From: Varanus komodoensis
Lineage: Eukaryota > Chordata > Lepidosauria > Squamata > Varanidae
Assembly: GCF_004798865.1 (NCBI RefSeq)
Contig: NW_025335317.1
Location: forward strand, 20,924,044-20,988,043
DNA length: 64,000 nucleotides
Direction of reading: 5' to 3'
Part shown: positions 11,931 to 23,304 of the stretch, piece after piece
Layout: each line of letters begins with the position of its first letter
Position numbering within the stretch: the stretch's first letter is position 1
Translations under genes and position numbers: made by a program
The notes under the pieces: model-generated
Seen by the model: only the letters and a program-made list of their open reading frames with translations
Told to the model about the DNA's origin: nothing
The model's database searches: none

Positions 11931-12052
11931 ACAGCACAATCCTAAACAACCTTAGGTTACAATTCTAAATATATTTACCTGGGATTAAATCCTACTGAAT
12001 TCAACAGGCCTTACTTCTGAGTAGACATGGGTAGACCTGCAGTAAAATTGCA
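11931..12052. mobile_element. palindromic MITE-like repeat, family 2 (copy 1)
   Basis: The plus strand runs ACAGCACAATCCTAAACAAC ... CCTGGGATTAAATCCTACTG ... GGCCTTACTTCTGAGTAGAC ... GTAAAATTGCACTGC. The outer pair (CACAATCCTA and ATTGCACTG) and the inner pair are inverted. This is the common squamate repeat with a TACTCAGAAGTAAGTCCC-type core. Non-coding. Confidence 0.55.
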
Positions 12053-14690
12053 CTGCTAATTTTATATGCCAATTTTATGCAATCCTTGATATTTATCTGC
12101 AACCTATATTCTGCACATCTTTCCATGCTAGTAAAATTGGTAATTGTCAAAGACATGCCAAGAAAACTGGACTCCTAAATATCCTTATCCAGTATGCTGT
12201 TTTACAACAGCATCAACAATTCTTTAGGGTCAGCATTTCCTCTTTTTAAAAGGGACCTAGAACATGTTCTTATATTCTTTTTATTCTCTAATTGGGAGTA
12301 AATTTTCATCCTGGCAGAAGATATTCCATGAAAATCTCATTAACATTAATAAGGGATGTGCATATAAGTCTCTGCTCAGGAAGATGAAAATTTACTCCTT
12401 GTTTTCAATTCTGTGCTTCAAATTAGTTCCTTTGCTGCCAAAATGATTTAATCATAGCAAAAAATGACAGTTTAAATGTTGAGAAAAGCACCTCAAGTTG
12501 CATTTTTGTTCAGAAAGGCATTTCAATTTTCAGTAGCATACCTATGTGATAAAAGGGGTTTTTTTCCCTAAAGAATATTTGATAGGCAATAGCTGACAAG
12601 TGTTGGAATAAACCCAGTGCAGAGTGCCCTGAGATAGAAATATAATGTTGTCATAGGCCTGTCTTTCTCTTTTGTAGAAATTTCTCAAAGGGAGTGAGGG
12701 TTTTGCCTAAAACACTGCCTTGTTCAGAATCCAGACTTCTAAATATTGTAAGCCTCTCATTGCTCCTTAGAGCAAATTGACCCTACGAGGGGCCCTTCAT
12801 CACATCAATATTTAACTCCAAGCATACTAAGATAAGAATGCAAGTGACAATTGACAAAATTGTTTTCCATTGGCTTACAGAGACACACTCATCGTCTCTC
12901 TCACATATGGATTTTAACCATGGCTATCTGATTTATTTTTTAAAAAAGGTAAATGTTGCCCCCCACATCCAGTAATCTGTAAAAGAAATACAGAATCACT
13001 GAACATTTAAAATGATTTTTAAAACATTATTGTGTTTTTTTCCTTACAGGAACTAATAAAAAAACCCCCAAGCTGTCTGTTAAATCCTAGCACATCTTCT
13101 GCGCTCTCAGGAGGAAAACAAACTTGAACAGCTGCCAGGATTATAAAGGCTCATTGGTTCTTATCTGATGAATAACTTGGACACTTGCTAACATTACATA
13201 CACTGGAGGCCCATTTTATTTTTACAAGTTGGGCTGCTTTTAAGCAATGAACAGTACAGACACACAATTCTGTCCACCTGGAACAGAAATATGTCATTTA
13301 AGACATTTAATTGCAATGTCTAAATATTGTGCTATCAAGAATTTGCTGTACTTATTTAAGTCTGTACATGCATATATGCACACAAAGTCATGTGCATAGA
13401 CATGTATGCTGTGACATCAATACATCTAAGTATTCACCTGTATTCCAATGCATAAAGATAAACTATTGTGATACCCAAAACACAGATAACTGCAGGCACA
13501 CAGAACCACAAAAAGTGGGGCAGCTGGTAACTGCCCTTCCTGGATTTGCAGGAGGTTTGGTTCATTGCTGAAAGGGGAAGAACTGACACAAGTGACCGTT
13601 CAAGACTTAAGAGGGGAATGATTATATTGCCAGGTGGGACCTATTGTCTCCTGACCATTTTAGCACTCAGGGAAATGGACAGCTAAATCTGAATTTCTGT
13701 GCATTTATGGGAGAGTAGAGGAAAAACATAATTCTATTTGCGTATTCCTGCACACTGGGAAAAATAGTGTTGAAAAAAGGAAGTGCTCCAGGAAGAGGTA
13801 ATGATCAGAGCAAGGAAGGGACCTTGGGTAAGGGACCAATAAAGTCCTGGTAGGAACATTGAAGGGGAATGAGAGGGACAAGAAGCCACAGAAAACCTGC
13901 CCCTTTCTTGGAAGTACCATTGGTTGTCCAGAAAACCGCCAACTCATGAAGTCTTATTCACAGGATGGCTTAATATGACACTCAACCCCTCTGTCTGCAA
14001 AGCATTGCCTAAACTACAGCTTTGAAGGGCTGGGATGTAATTTCTTGGTGGTTGTGCAATTTGCAGCTTTATCCTCCCCTTGCAAAATACGGAATGCTGC
14101 AAAAGCAATGCTAAGTGGATGCAATCTCGCACTCAGTTCCTAGTAGGCATATCTGCTGGGCAAGTCCAATCAAAGCAGATGGACTAATTGTGGAGCTCCC
14201 ATTTGTTTCAACAGGAGTCGTGCATTCTGTTGTTCCTACAGGCTGTTGCAGAAGTTCCAAGAATGCATTTGTCTTCCCTTGTAAAGAAATTCGGACAGCA
14301 AACTTCCAAAATCTTTCTATGTTATGGTCACTTTGGGATGACCAATTCCAGCCAGGCCATAACCAGCTCCATTTTTGCAGGTCCAAAAGACAGGATCTTT
14401 CCTTTCACGATCAGCTGTGGGTTTCTGCTTAAGGGAAAGGCCAAGTCACCTGATGCCCATGTTGCAAAGCAGATGACCTGGCTGTAGTCACATATAGCCC
14501 AAGGGCTGCCACTTAGCAAAATGCTGGATTACCAAATCGTCCAGGTGCCTGAACCATTGGCATCCCCTGGAATCCAGCTCAGAGCTGGAGGTGAACCATT
14601 AGCAAAGAGTCAACAGGCAATTCTTCTGGCATTTCCACCCAGGCAAGTGGGGAGGGAACAGCAGAAATACTCTCGAACCTTACTCGCTTT
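12053..14690. other. unassigned non-coding DNA
   Basis: No gene or classified repeat is seen. Open frames reach about 105 codons without family features. Confidence 0.5.
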
Positions 14691-14820
14691 CCCCTCAGTT
14701 CTGTACTTTTCCTGAATCCTTAATAAATCTTTTACCCTGTTCTCATCAAAACCCAGATTGTGTGATTTGAGGATTAAAGGGGAGAGGCTCACAAGGGGCA
14801 CCCCACATTTTTGGGTTACA
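14560..14820 (+). mobile_element. possible LTR 3' portion
   Basis: An AATAAA signal in CTTAATAAATCTTTTACC (about 14720) is followed 50-100 bp later by a U5-like end at GGGTTACA (14813-14820). The composition looks like the R-U5 part of a retroviral-type LTR. The start and a target duplication could not be defined, so this is a tentative fossil call. Confidence 0.3.
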
Positions 14821-15899
14821 CTAAGGCCATTTCAGGGCCCAAGTAGCCTGACACATGCTGAATAAAACCTCAAATCTAGCTCTGCTCTCTTGAGGACACA
14901 GGTGGGCTGCCAAGAATTCCAGCATAGGACACCTTAGTGGGATCCTCAGCCAGTCATTCCCATGGGACTGGGAACATTTCAGAACTGAGGAGACTGGGTT
15001 TGTTTTGCTTTCAGGGGATGCTGCTGCACCCAGTCTTGCACCCTTCAACTGATGCCCGCAGGCCAACAGTGACCTGCTGGCATCAGGTCACTGCTGGCTA
15101 ACCCAAAGGTCACAAATTAGTTCTTCAGAACATTTTTTCAAGCACAATGGAATAGTGGAAGCTAGCAGAAAACTACCGGCGATCCTTCATCTTAAATGGT
15201 CTGCAAGGTTTACTCTGCAGTTTAGCCACCTGCTTCGTTATCTGCACAGGACAGGACACAGACTGTAGGTCAACCACTTGCTTTGGAAGACTGGAGAGCA
15301 GTGAAATGATTGCACTGTTCTCTATGACGGCGCTGGCTGATATAGTCCTAGTTAGCAGGACTGCTTCACAGCCGAGTCCACAGGAGTGATCATTGCATCG
15401 GGCCGTGTCATTCGTGTGACTCATGGGAGTTTTGACTAGGTTGTGATGAAGCACTGCAGGATCCATCCCTCCAGTATTTGTGGACTTCCTCTCAGGTTTG
15501 TCTCTGTTTTAGAAAATGAGCAGAGTCAAGAGTCTGCAAATGCTTGCAAAATGAAGGTTGTTCCACCAGCAACCTTCTTCCATATTATGCCTAGCAGCAC
15601 AGACAAAGGCTGCTGCATGAGACATGGAAGATGGAATCTGCTCGTGCTGCGGTTGCTTGCAGCTTGATCCCTGGCAACCTCTGCATACACTGGGCCTGCT
15701 CTGAGAAATTCAGACTCATGGCCCCAAGGAAGCAGAGAGGAGTTCAGGGAAACATGCCCAGGGAACGCAATGGATTCTCAACCCCAAATGAATTCCCCAC
15801 AGAGGCCCAGTCTTGGACTGCAGAAGGGGCTGCTTACATATCAGGCCAGCCCTCAGGGGCACATTCTTTCCTGAAAGGGATTCCCAGTAGTTGCAAAGG

Positions 15900-16040
15900 C
15901 ATGAGGAGAACCACCTTGTTTTGTACACGTAACCCTGTTTCCTCCTAGCTGCCTTTATTCTGTATTATTGTGTTGTTTTCTTGCCTTGCTGTTCTCTTTT
16001 CTTGCTAAATAAACTTCTTTTTGTCTTCACCCTTCAGGTG
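15900..16040 (+). mobile_element. possible LTR 3' portion
   Basis: A T-rich stretch leads to GCTAAATAAACTTCTTTTTG (16004-16023) and a CA-ending CCTTCA. This resembles an LTR polyadenylation region. No termini or target duplication were found. Confidence 0.25.
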
Positions 16041-16091
16041 CTTACCATTCCTGAATATCAAAAAAGAATTGCTGCCTATGGACAAAACAAA

Positions 16092-16614
16092 TACCGTATT
16101 TTTCGCCCTGTAAGAGGCACCTGACCAAAAGACACACCTAGTTTTTAGAGGAGGGATCCATGGAAAGCTTCCTGATAATCACAGGCACATTCCCCATCGC
16201 TTCCCCAAGGGCTTCATTAAAAGATGGGTTGCCATTTGAAAACATGGCAACGTGCCAGCCAGGTGTGGTGCAGCCAGGCCGGCAGTGTGCTGGCGGTGGT
16301 CTTCTGGGTGGCGGCAGGTCTTCCCGGGGGGTGGAGGTGAGCAGTCCATCTCTCCGTGCAGCCGGCGGGTTAAAGCCCGCGGCTCCTCCTCCTCCACACC
16401 GCTCCCCCTGAGCAGCACAGCTCTCTCCTGCGTCGGAGGGGGGGTGGAGCAGTGCGCGCCGAGCGCATGCCGGCCAGGTGGTGCCACGTGGCACAGGCGG
16501 GCCGGCAGCATCCTGGGCATCAGGCACACACACATTCGTTCTATAAGACGCACAGACATTTCCCCTTACTTTTGAGGGGGAAAAAGTGCGTCTTATAGAG
16601 TGAAAAATACGGTA
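16092..16614. mobile_element. non-autonomous DNA transposon (MITE) with TACCGTATTTTTCGC-type inverted ends
   Basis: The left end reads TACCGTATTTTTCGCCCTGT; the inverse complement of the right end reads TACCGTATTTTTCACTCTAT. Just inside, both carry a (T)AAGACGCAC-like motif. The flanking target appears to be TA. The 523-bp unit has no transposase. Its middle (about 16250-16510) is strikingly GC-rich compared with its surroundings and yields long chance frames on both strands, including a 182-codon minus frame at 16138-16686. This terminal motif is widespread in animal genomes; I do not assign a superfamily. Confidence 0.75.
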
Positions 16615-16619
16615 ATAAG

Positions 16620-17630
16620 CAAAGTGAAGGGGCAGAGAGTAAAAACACTGTCTGGTGTTGGAGCCACAGAATCTGCATTTATTCACAGACCTAAGATGTA
16701 GTTTGGAAGATTTCAGATACTCAGAGTGATTCCAGTAGGGGCTGTGATAGTCTTTAGTGGCAGCTGAGGCTATCCTTCAAGCTGCTGTCGTGAAGGAACA
16801 ACAGAAGTCGACCCCTCATTTTTAAAAAACGTTAAGTCCAGATCTGTTACTCAGACTTGTTTCTATCTATAAGCAAACTACATAGGTTTCTTGCCAGGTA
16901 GAAAACAGAGGTATAGAAAAAAAGACACGTTTTGCACTGAAGAAAGCAATGATGATCTTTTGATATTATTTTGTTAAAGTCCTTTGCCCCATTCTTTCTT
17001 TTTTAATCATGTTCTCAAAGCTCCGTGAAAGACTAGTCAATATCTCTTTTTTTCTCTGAACTCCCAAGAGTTGTTCAAAGCTCCATTTTGCCTCAGTTGG
17101 TTCTTTTCATCTCACTTTATGCCTCGCCTACTGTTTGACTTGTCTTGACCCCTGTACTGTTTGCAGCTATTGCATCTTCAAACTGGTGATTAATATGCTG
17201 CTGGCTACCTTGATCTTTCCACTAGTCTTTCTGATCTTTCTAATCTCCTTCCCTTTCCCTTGCCTTTTCTTTTGACCAACTCTGTCTTTTCCTTTGCCAT
17301 TCTGGGCTCGTTACCTGTGCCTTCCCAATGAGCATCAACATCCATGAAAGCTCACCTGAATGCAACGTTTATATTGAAGAGTAAATCTGGTCTGAGCTTG
17401 AATGCACTGTAGGATTTCCTGGGTGCCCACTTTTGTAATTTGATAGATTACCTGCCTTATGAATGCCTGTTGATGAATGGGGGAAAGAGGGCTATGGTAG
17501 CGATGGGTTTTTCATTTCAACCAGCCTTAGTGTGGCCTCCTTTGTGCCGAGATCTCTCTCCATTCAGTAGAATGCACCTATACCCAAACGCCACTAGCAT
17601 CCCAAGGCTATACTCGTTGGATAACCTAGT
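16620..17630. other. unassigned non-coding DNA
   Basis: No gene or repeat is recognised. Confidence 0.5.
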
Positions 17631-17634
17631 GAGA

Positions 17635-18527
17635 TGCTGTTACAGGGTCTGGAGGAAGGGAAATGTCAAGTCCTCCCTGCTCCAGGGCTTCCACCAGTGG
17701 GATCACACTTAAAAGGTGTTTAAAAGACCTTTATCGAATGCTTCTTGGTTACATGCACCAAAAGTCCAGTTAAACTCCAACAAAAGGAGGAGTCACCAGT
17801 CCAAAGCAATATGACAGGCAGTATGCACCATGGCAGAGATCTCCTCCCCATGTAATAACCACCGTCTCTAGTAACTCCTGGGGAAATCGTTGGTAGAAAA
17901 CCCAGGGTTGCAGCTTACTTCCCCAACAGCCCCTCCTGGCAGCTTGTAGCCAGCTTGATTCAATGTCATTGGGTCAAATCCCACGTCTTCCTGACCTTCC
18001 GGAAGAGTACTAGCAAGTGCGCTCTCCAAGTCTACCCGGGGTCCATCAGCAAATGGAACTGGCACAGGCTTTCCTGAGACTTAAGGTTCTGGTAATCTGT
18101 CTCTGCATCCCAGCCATGAGCAGTGCATGTACCTGTTCTCAGTCTTTCCCAAGTCACGCAATCTCTTGCTCTCCCTCCTTTGCAGTTCTATTCCACTTCC
18201 TGGGTTTCTTGTAGCTTCTACTGCATGTCCTTCCCCTGCCCTCTCTCCTGCGCGCCTTTTATCTTCATCTCCTTTCCTTTGTCTCCCTTCCTCCCTTGGC
18301 TGCATCCCTTGGTTTTGCTCCTCTTGGCCGGAGAGAAAGATGCAATTGAGTCAGAGAGTGTGACATCACTGACTTAAGGCCTCTACCTTTCCCTTTCAAT
18401 TGGTCTGGGTTGAGAGCCTGCTGGACTGCTGGCACTGGCTGGGAAACTAGGTTCAACCCTTGGGAGTCTGTCAAGGGCGGGGAACCTCACTGACCCTTCA
18501 CAGAGGCTCATATGAGTCTACAGTCCA
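17635..18527 (-). mobile_element. probable solo LTR, 893 bp, minus orientation
   Basis: On the minus strand it begins TGGACTGTAG and ends CCCTGTAACAGCA, giving TG...CA ends. Flanks GAGA at 17631-17634 and GAGA at 18528-18531 could be a 4-bp target duplication. A TATA-like GATAAAAGG lies on the minus strand at about 18256-18264. A degenerate polyadenylation-like stretch (CGATAAAGG) lies near 17730. A 4-bp match found by trying several ends can arise by chance, so the boundaries are tentative. A fossil. Confidence 0.4.
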
Positions 18528-18531
18528 GAGA

Positions 18532-19920
18532 AGTCTGATATGGAGATGCCTGTATAAGTGGCCCATTGAAGCGGGCAGGGATATTATGCGTGCTGTTCTT
18601 ACAGAATGTACCTCCTGGCATTTTCAGAGATAGCTTGATCAAGTCAGACTCATGCAGGAGTTTAGCCTGTTGCCATGAGGATTAGAAGGGAGGTGGGGCA
18701 TGTATGCAAACCAGCTCACCTCTGCTTGGCTCCTCTAATGAGTGCTGGAGGGATTTGTACATGGATTGGGTGAAACATACTTACAGCCCCAGTTCAAACC
18801 ATAAAGCTACCTGCCAATGTGCTTAGGACCATTGAGTGTGGGGTTTCCATAGGTAGCCCCATCCAACTCTACTGTTTTAATGTGCATAGGCAAATATATG
18901 CCTAGAGCTAACATTTAATGCTGATTTGGAACATGCGTCATTGGCTACCATTTGTAAAATTACTCTAAAGATGGCAGAGTGCTGTTGGTGACATGATAGG
19001 TACTAGCCAATCTGTGTCTTTCAGTTAACCTCCTGCCCCCAAAACTGAAACACACTGAAAAGCTGCAGGAGGGGTTCTTCCAAAGTTTGACTCAAGGAAC
19101 AAAAAGATACGAAGTGCAATGAGGCTGCTTCATTCCCCATTGCTTTACAAATGTTGCACCAAAAATAGCAATTTAGAATATGGAGTATAGTATAAATAAA
19201 TTCTGTAAAGTAAATATTCTGCCATACTAACAATTGTCTCTACCCTTTTGTTCTCTAACAGTGCTGTTCACAGACAGGTAGTATTCTTTTCTTAGTTTCA
19301 GCAGCTATGCTGTGAAATTTAAATAACTAGACTTATTACTACTATCACTATTACTATTATTCCTGGGGAAAGACTCCTACACCTACAACAAATGTGAGCC
19401 TACTGACTTAGCATTATTAAAAACTTCCTTTGCTTTCTGTGATTCATCCCATGATCTCAGTCGTTTTGTCTGCTTTCTAATACCTTCAGATCTCTTCTAG
19501 GCCTACATCTTAAGGCCTCTTCTACACCCAACAATTTTGAGTGAATCAGATTTCTCACACTCTGATGAACCTCTCCTATCAGGCTGCACAAATTCTTCTC
19601 GTACTTACACCTTCAAGATTGCTGTTTTCCCTGACCCAGCTTCCAAACCCTCTTCTTTTAAAAACAGATTTAATATATTTGTAAATAGGAATGAGGCAGA
19701 GCTGCCTTCTTCAACTGCTTACTAGTTAGCAAAAGGAATTATCTAATTGGTGAAGTATATTTCCCAGATGTGACTGCTATTAAACTGTAGCTCTTAGCTA
19801 CATACATCACAGAAATTTGTTGTGAACCACCTAGAGAGTTTCAGCTACTGGCCAGTTTAGAAATGCATAAAGAAATATACTTTTTGCATGCTTTTGTAGC
19901 ATATTGATTCATACCTTAAT
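18532..19920. other. unassigned non-coding DNA
   Basis: No gene is seen. A short ACTATTACTATT run lies near 19335-19365. Confidence 0.5.
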
Positions 19921-20010
19921 GCATGCAATCCTATACATCTCTACTCTAAAATCAGTTCCACTGAATTCAGTGGAGATGCCTTCTATGGGAAGAGGTAAGG
20001 GATTGCAAGC
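19921..20010. mobile_element. palindromic MITE-like repeat, family 2 (copy 2)
   Basis: GCATGCAATCCTATACATCT at the left and AAGGGATTGCAAGC at the right are inverted. The centre TTCCACTGAATTCAGTGGAG is nearly palindromic. Same family as 11931-12052. Confidence 0.55.
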
Positions 20011-20464
20011 TCAGACTGAATTAAAAGGTTCCTTTATGCAAGCATTGGTCATATAACTACTTTTATTTATTCCACCGCAAGGGAGCATGTCCCTGATTTG
20101 GACTGGGACCAAGGCATCCCTCACCCAGTGGGTGGACGTGAGGTAGGGGGAGGCTGTAACTGCTGCTCCCCTTAAGGGAAATTGCTCCCCAGTTTGCACT
20201 GATAATGGCTCTAACCTCAAGCTATTAGAGACCGCCATGAATGACCATCTCTAGGGACGTTTACTTAAGGCACAGTCCTGTTGCTGCTATCTAGGAATGG
20301 ATTGCCAGGAGCCAACTTGCCCCTGAAAGCAACCAAATCGCTCATTAGCTTGCATTGATGAGAGCATCTGCTAGTGGCTGTCCTCTTATTGACTAGAGCT
20401 GCTGCAGGAGAGCCATTCATCAGCATGAAAACACCCCTGTTCAAAAAAGGACGCATCCAAGCTT

Positions 20465-20825
20465 CTTCTACAGCGTGGCACTCCGAGAAACTAAAGAGTA
20501 ATTACATGTCCGTGATCTATCGCATCCCATAATTAAGTTCCTGAGAACTGTTTTCACATTAATATACAACTTTAAATGAGGACGTTCATTATTTAGTAAA
20601 ACTGCAGGTCAGATTATTAATCGCTAATCACAAGTGCATTGGAAATGATTTCGACAATGCAGCCTGTTTGTGGTGTGGCATGGCATAATTTTATCATCTT
20701 AAATCTAGTAAATGTCTCCATTGCTGTCTGATTGCTACTTACACCTATTCACATCGGACCCGTGCTGATAGGCTGGAAGGAAATCATTCATTATTCACTC
20801 TAGCATGTATTCGTATACCAAGCTT
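20465..20825. other. AT-rich unique block, possible conserved non-coding element
   Basis: No repeat signature. There is an unusual density of TAATTA/ATTA-type homeodomain core words (AGAGTAATTACATG, CATAATTAAG, GATTATTAATCGCTAATCA, GGCATAATTTTATC) in otherwise balanced, non-simple sequence. This texture resembles vertebrate developmental enhancers. It is inference only; conservation has not been tested. Confidence 0.3.
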
Positions 20826-21258
20826 TTAGAAAGGGTTTGGTAAATCAGACTACCTCCACTGACTTCCATTTATGTTATGTCAAAAAGGGCACTGTTCCCA
20901 GAAGGTTTCCTAAAGCACTCACAGGATTCTTTGCAGGAGTTGCAGCTCTCTTCAACTTCAGACCGACAGCAGAGTGGACACAGCACCCCTTCCAGTGGAG
21001 CCACCAGCCTCCATTGACACTAGCGTTTCTTCAGTCCTACCTGGAAGTGTTTGCTTTCTACTGTTGAGCTAAGGTCCTTCCCTAATTTGGACTCACATAT
21101 GACTGAAGTTCTAGGCAAAGAATTTCCATACTGTGTATCCTCTTACTCTGATGCAGCAGAAATGGCAATATTCCTTGGGGCTCCTTCAAGATAAACAAGT
21201 TCATCATGGTATAAACCTTTCCTTGGGTGCACAAAAGGTTCTTCTACTTTAGCTGGGA

Positions 21259-21612
21259 CACATAGAAACATAGAAACAGAGCGAGTTAGAAGGGGCCTCC
21301 AGGGCCATCTAGTCTGACTTCCGGCACCAGCCGGCTCCACTCACTACATGCCCACCATGTCCACGTCCAGCCTATCCTTGAACACCCTCACCAATGGGGC
21401 CTCAACGACCTCTCATGGAAGCCCATTCCACACCCTCGGGGTCCTGACTGTCAAGTAGTGCTTCCTGGCATCCAAATGGAACCTTGGCTCCCTGAGCTTT
21501 GCTCCGTTGGAGCACGTCCTGCCTTCCTCTGCAGGGGAGAACAGGTCTCTACCCATCTCCATGTGACATCCCCTCACATACCTGTATGTCCCCAACATAT
21601 GCACATGTTTGT
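21259..21612 (-). mobile_element. CR1 LINE, ORF2 C-terminus and 3' end
   Basis: The minus strand encodes EMGRDLFSPAEEGRTCSNG, then KLREPRFHLDARKHYLTVR and TPRVWNGLP, a stop codon, and EVVEAPLVRVFKDRLDVDM in the same frame. This is a well-preserved CR1 C-terminus with one in-frame TGA where the family usually has Arg. The 3' terminus (plus 21260-21275, CATAGAAACATAGAAACA) is the inverted CR1 octamer-type end. 5'-truncated. One of the better-preserved CR1 copies here. Confidence 0.85.
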
Positions 21613-22014
21613 TGGAGAGAAGTGAAGAGAATTTTAGGCAATGAGAGGGAAATGAAATACAAATGGTACTAATGAATGCATTAAAGCTCAAATGTATACA
21701 AAATTGTGACAGTGGCAATTCAACAAACAGTGTTTGTGATGATACAACACTCTGGCATTGCTATGTTCATTAATACTATAATGTGAGTTAAAAAATACCC
21801 TAAACCTTGTTGTTACTCTCCAGCCCACAGGTGACAGAAATGAAGTTTTTAATTAGCAGTAATTTGGTGGCTGCATGCCTGAGACTGTCTTTTAAATTCC
21901 TTTCTCAAGAATAGCCCACTTAAGAATCATTACAGTGTATTTTGGGAAGCTGAATTGTCCTCCTGTTGGTTTCTGAACATTATCTCTTCTGGTGTCAGAT
22001 TGGTACGCATGGTC

Positions 22015-22115
22015 TGGTCCTCTGCAGAAGGGTACTGGGACAGGTGATGCCTTGTATTGCATACTCTTGGTCCTCTGTAGAAGGGTACTGGGCCAGGTGA
22101 TGCCTTGTATTGCAT
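22015..22115. repeat. tandem duplication, period 53 bp
   Basis: Two 48-bp copies (22015-22062 and 22068-22115), each containing AGAAGGGTACTGGG and ending CTTGTATTGCAT, differ at only two positions. The duplication is local and fairly recent. Confidence 0.9.
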
Positions 22116-22339
22116 TAGAAGATGAACTGGGAACAGGTGGTCTCATGTCCTCTTGTCCAGAGGAACACCCTCTGAAGGGCTGCCAGAGAACTTCACACTC
22201 CTTTAATTGAAAGGCTATCCAGACAGGTTCCTTCCATCTGAAGGAAGAACAAGGCCCTGAAGCTGAGAGTGATTTGATGGCCCCTGGATATCATGGGGAG
22301 CAAGGGACATACTTACAAGGGTGGACGCAACCACCTCAC

Positions 22340-22920
22340 CACAGGAATTTATTTATAAAATGGCATATATTTATTTTTACATGTTCAAACTTGAGTCACC
22401 TTCAAAGTATTCTCTGATGTAACACTCCTCGAGATGTTTTTTCCACTGCTCAAAACAGGTTTTGAACTTGTTGATTTTGATACCTTTTAGTGCTTCTGCC
22501 GTTTTTTGTACCATCTTTTCTATGTTGGCAAAATGTTTCCCTTTAAGGGATTTTTTTTTAATCCAGGGATAAAAAAATTGCACAGGGTGAGATTGGGTAA
22601 ATATTTATTTATTATTTTATTTATTCAAAAGTTTTTTAGACCATCCCTTACCGTGGTCTCGGGACGGTTTAACAATAAAACAAAACAGAATAACACACAG
22701 CATCCTATTCAAATTCTTAACCAATCAACAATAAAACGCAATAGGGAGGGTGGAGCACCAGGGTCATGTCATTTTTGGTCAAAAACTGCTGAACATGCAG
22801 CTGAACAAAATTTCACTGCCACACGTTGTTCGTGTGGATTGGCCATCATGAAATAGGCAAATGTGTTGAAAAAGTCTTAAAAAAAATCGCTGAAGCTGAA
22901 CGCAGCCTCTCACAGCAACT
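22340..22920 (-). mobile_element. mariner-type DNA transposon, internally deleted, interrupted by an L2
   Basis: On the minus strand near 22865-22815 a start region reads MMANPHEQRVAVKFC, like mariner N-termini (EQRVAIKFCFKL). It is followed within a few codons, in another frame, by QQFLTKNDMTLVLHPPY, which belongs just before the SPDLAPCDFF block of the catalytic domain. So most of the transposase is missing. After the L2 insertion the C-terminal part resumes: PNLTLCNFFI-like, then SLKGKHFANIEKMVQKTAEA and CFEQWKKHLEECYIREYFEG (22583-22377). Terminal inverted repeats were not identified, so the outer limits are approximate. Non-autonomous fossil. Confidence 0.8.
22600..22741 (-). mobile_element. 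L2-clade LINE 3' end inserted in mariner
   Basis: On the minus strand: GTGTGTTATTCTG...CCGTCCCGAGACCACGG, then TAAGGGATGGTCTAAAAAAC, and a tail of AATAAATAAAATAATAAATA. It matches the 3' UTR at 150-300. It splits the mariner HPPY/SPN codons, so it is younger than the mariner. A clear target duplication is not visible. Confidence 0.85.
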
Positions 22921-23281
22921 CAGCTGGGTACACTGATGCAGAAGGGTTCCTAGAACACTCGCCTAGTGGGGGAAGTCTGTACTACAAGGGTCCCCCCCTC
23001 CAGATGATAATTCCTTGGGTTTTTCCGGTCCCCCCTCATAGGACACATTGGGTTCTCAAATCTAAAGTCAGAAACAGGATCCCAATCTCAGAGTTGAGAA
23101 TTTGTGGTCTGATTCTCCCTCCTCAGCCGATATGGGATGAATTGCCCTGGCAGTCTCTCAAGGTCAGCAAATCAGCCTTGTAGAGGGGAAAAGGGAGAGT
23201 TGTGGGAGTGATGAGAGCCTCCCTGGATAGGATGTATCCAGCCTCTTCCCTTCCTCATCCAAAGTGCCTAATTAGATGCAA

Positions 23282-23304
23282 CCCCCCCCCCCCCCAAAAA
23301 AAAA
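23282..23304. repeat. poly-C then poly-A tract
   Basis: About 14 C followed by 9 A; likely variable in length. Confidence 0.9.

Noticed and set aside
14560-16040. Two LTR-like polyadenylation regions (about 14720 and 16010) as the two LTRs of one provirus
   Set aside because: The two segments do not resemble each other by eye, and no matching termini or coding region lies between them.
16138-16686. 182-codon minus-strand frame rich in Pro/Arg
   Set aside because: It covers the GC-rich core and one end of the inverted-terminus DNA element. High GC lowers stop frequency and explains the length.
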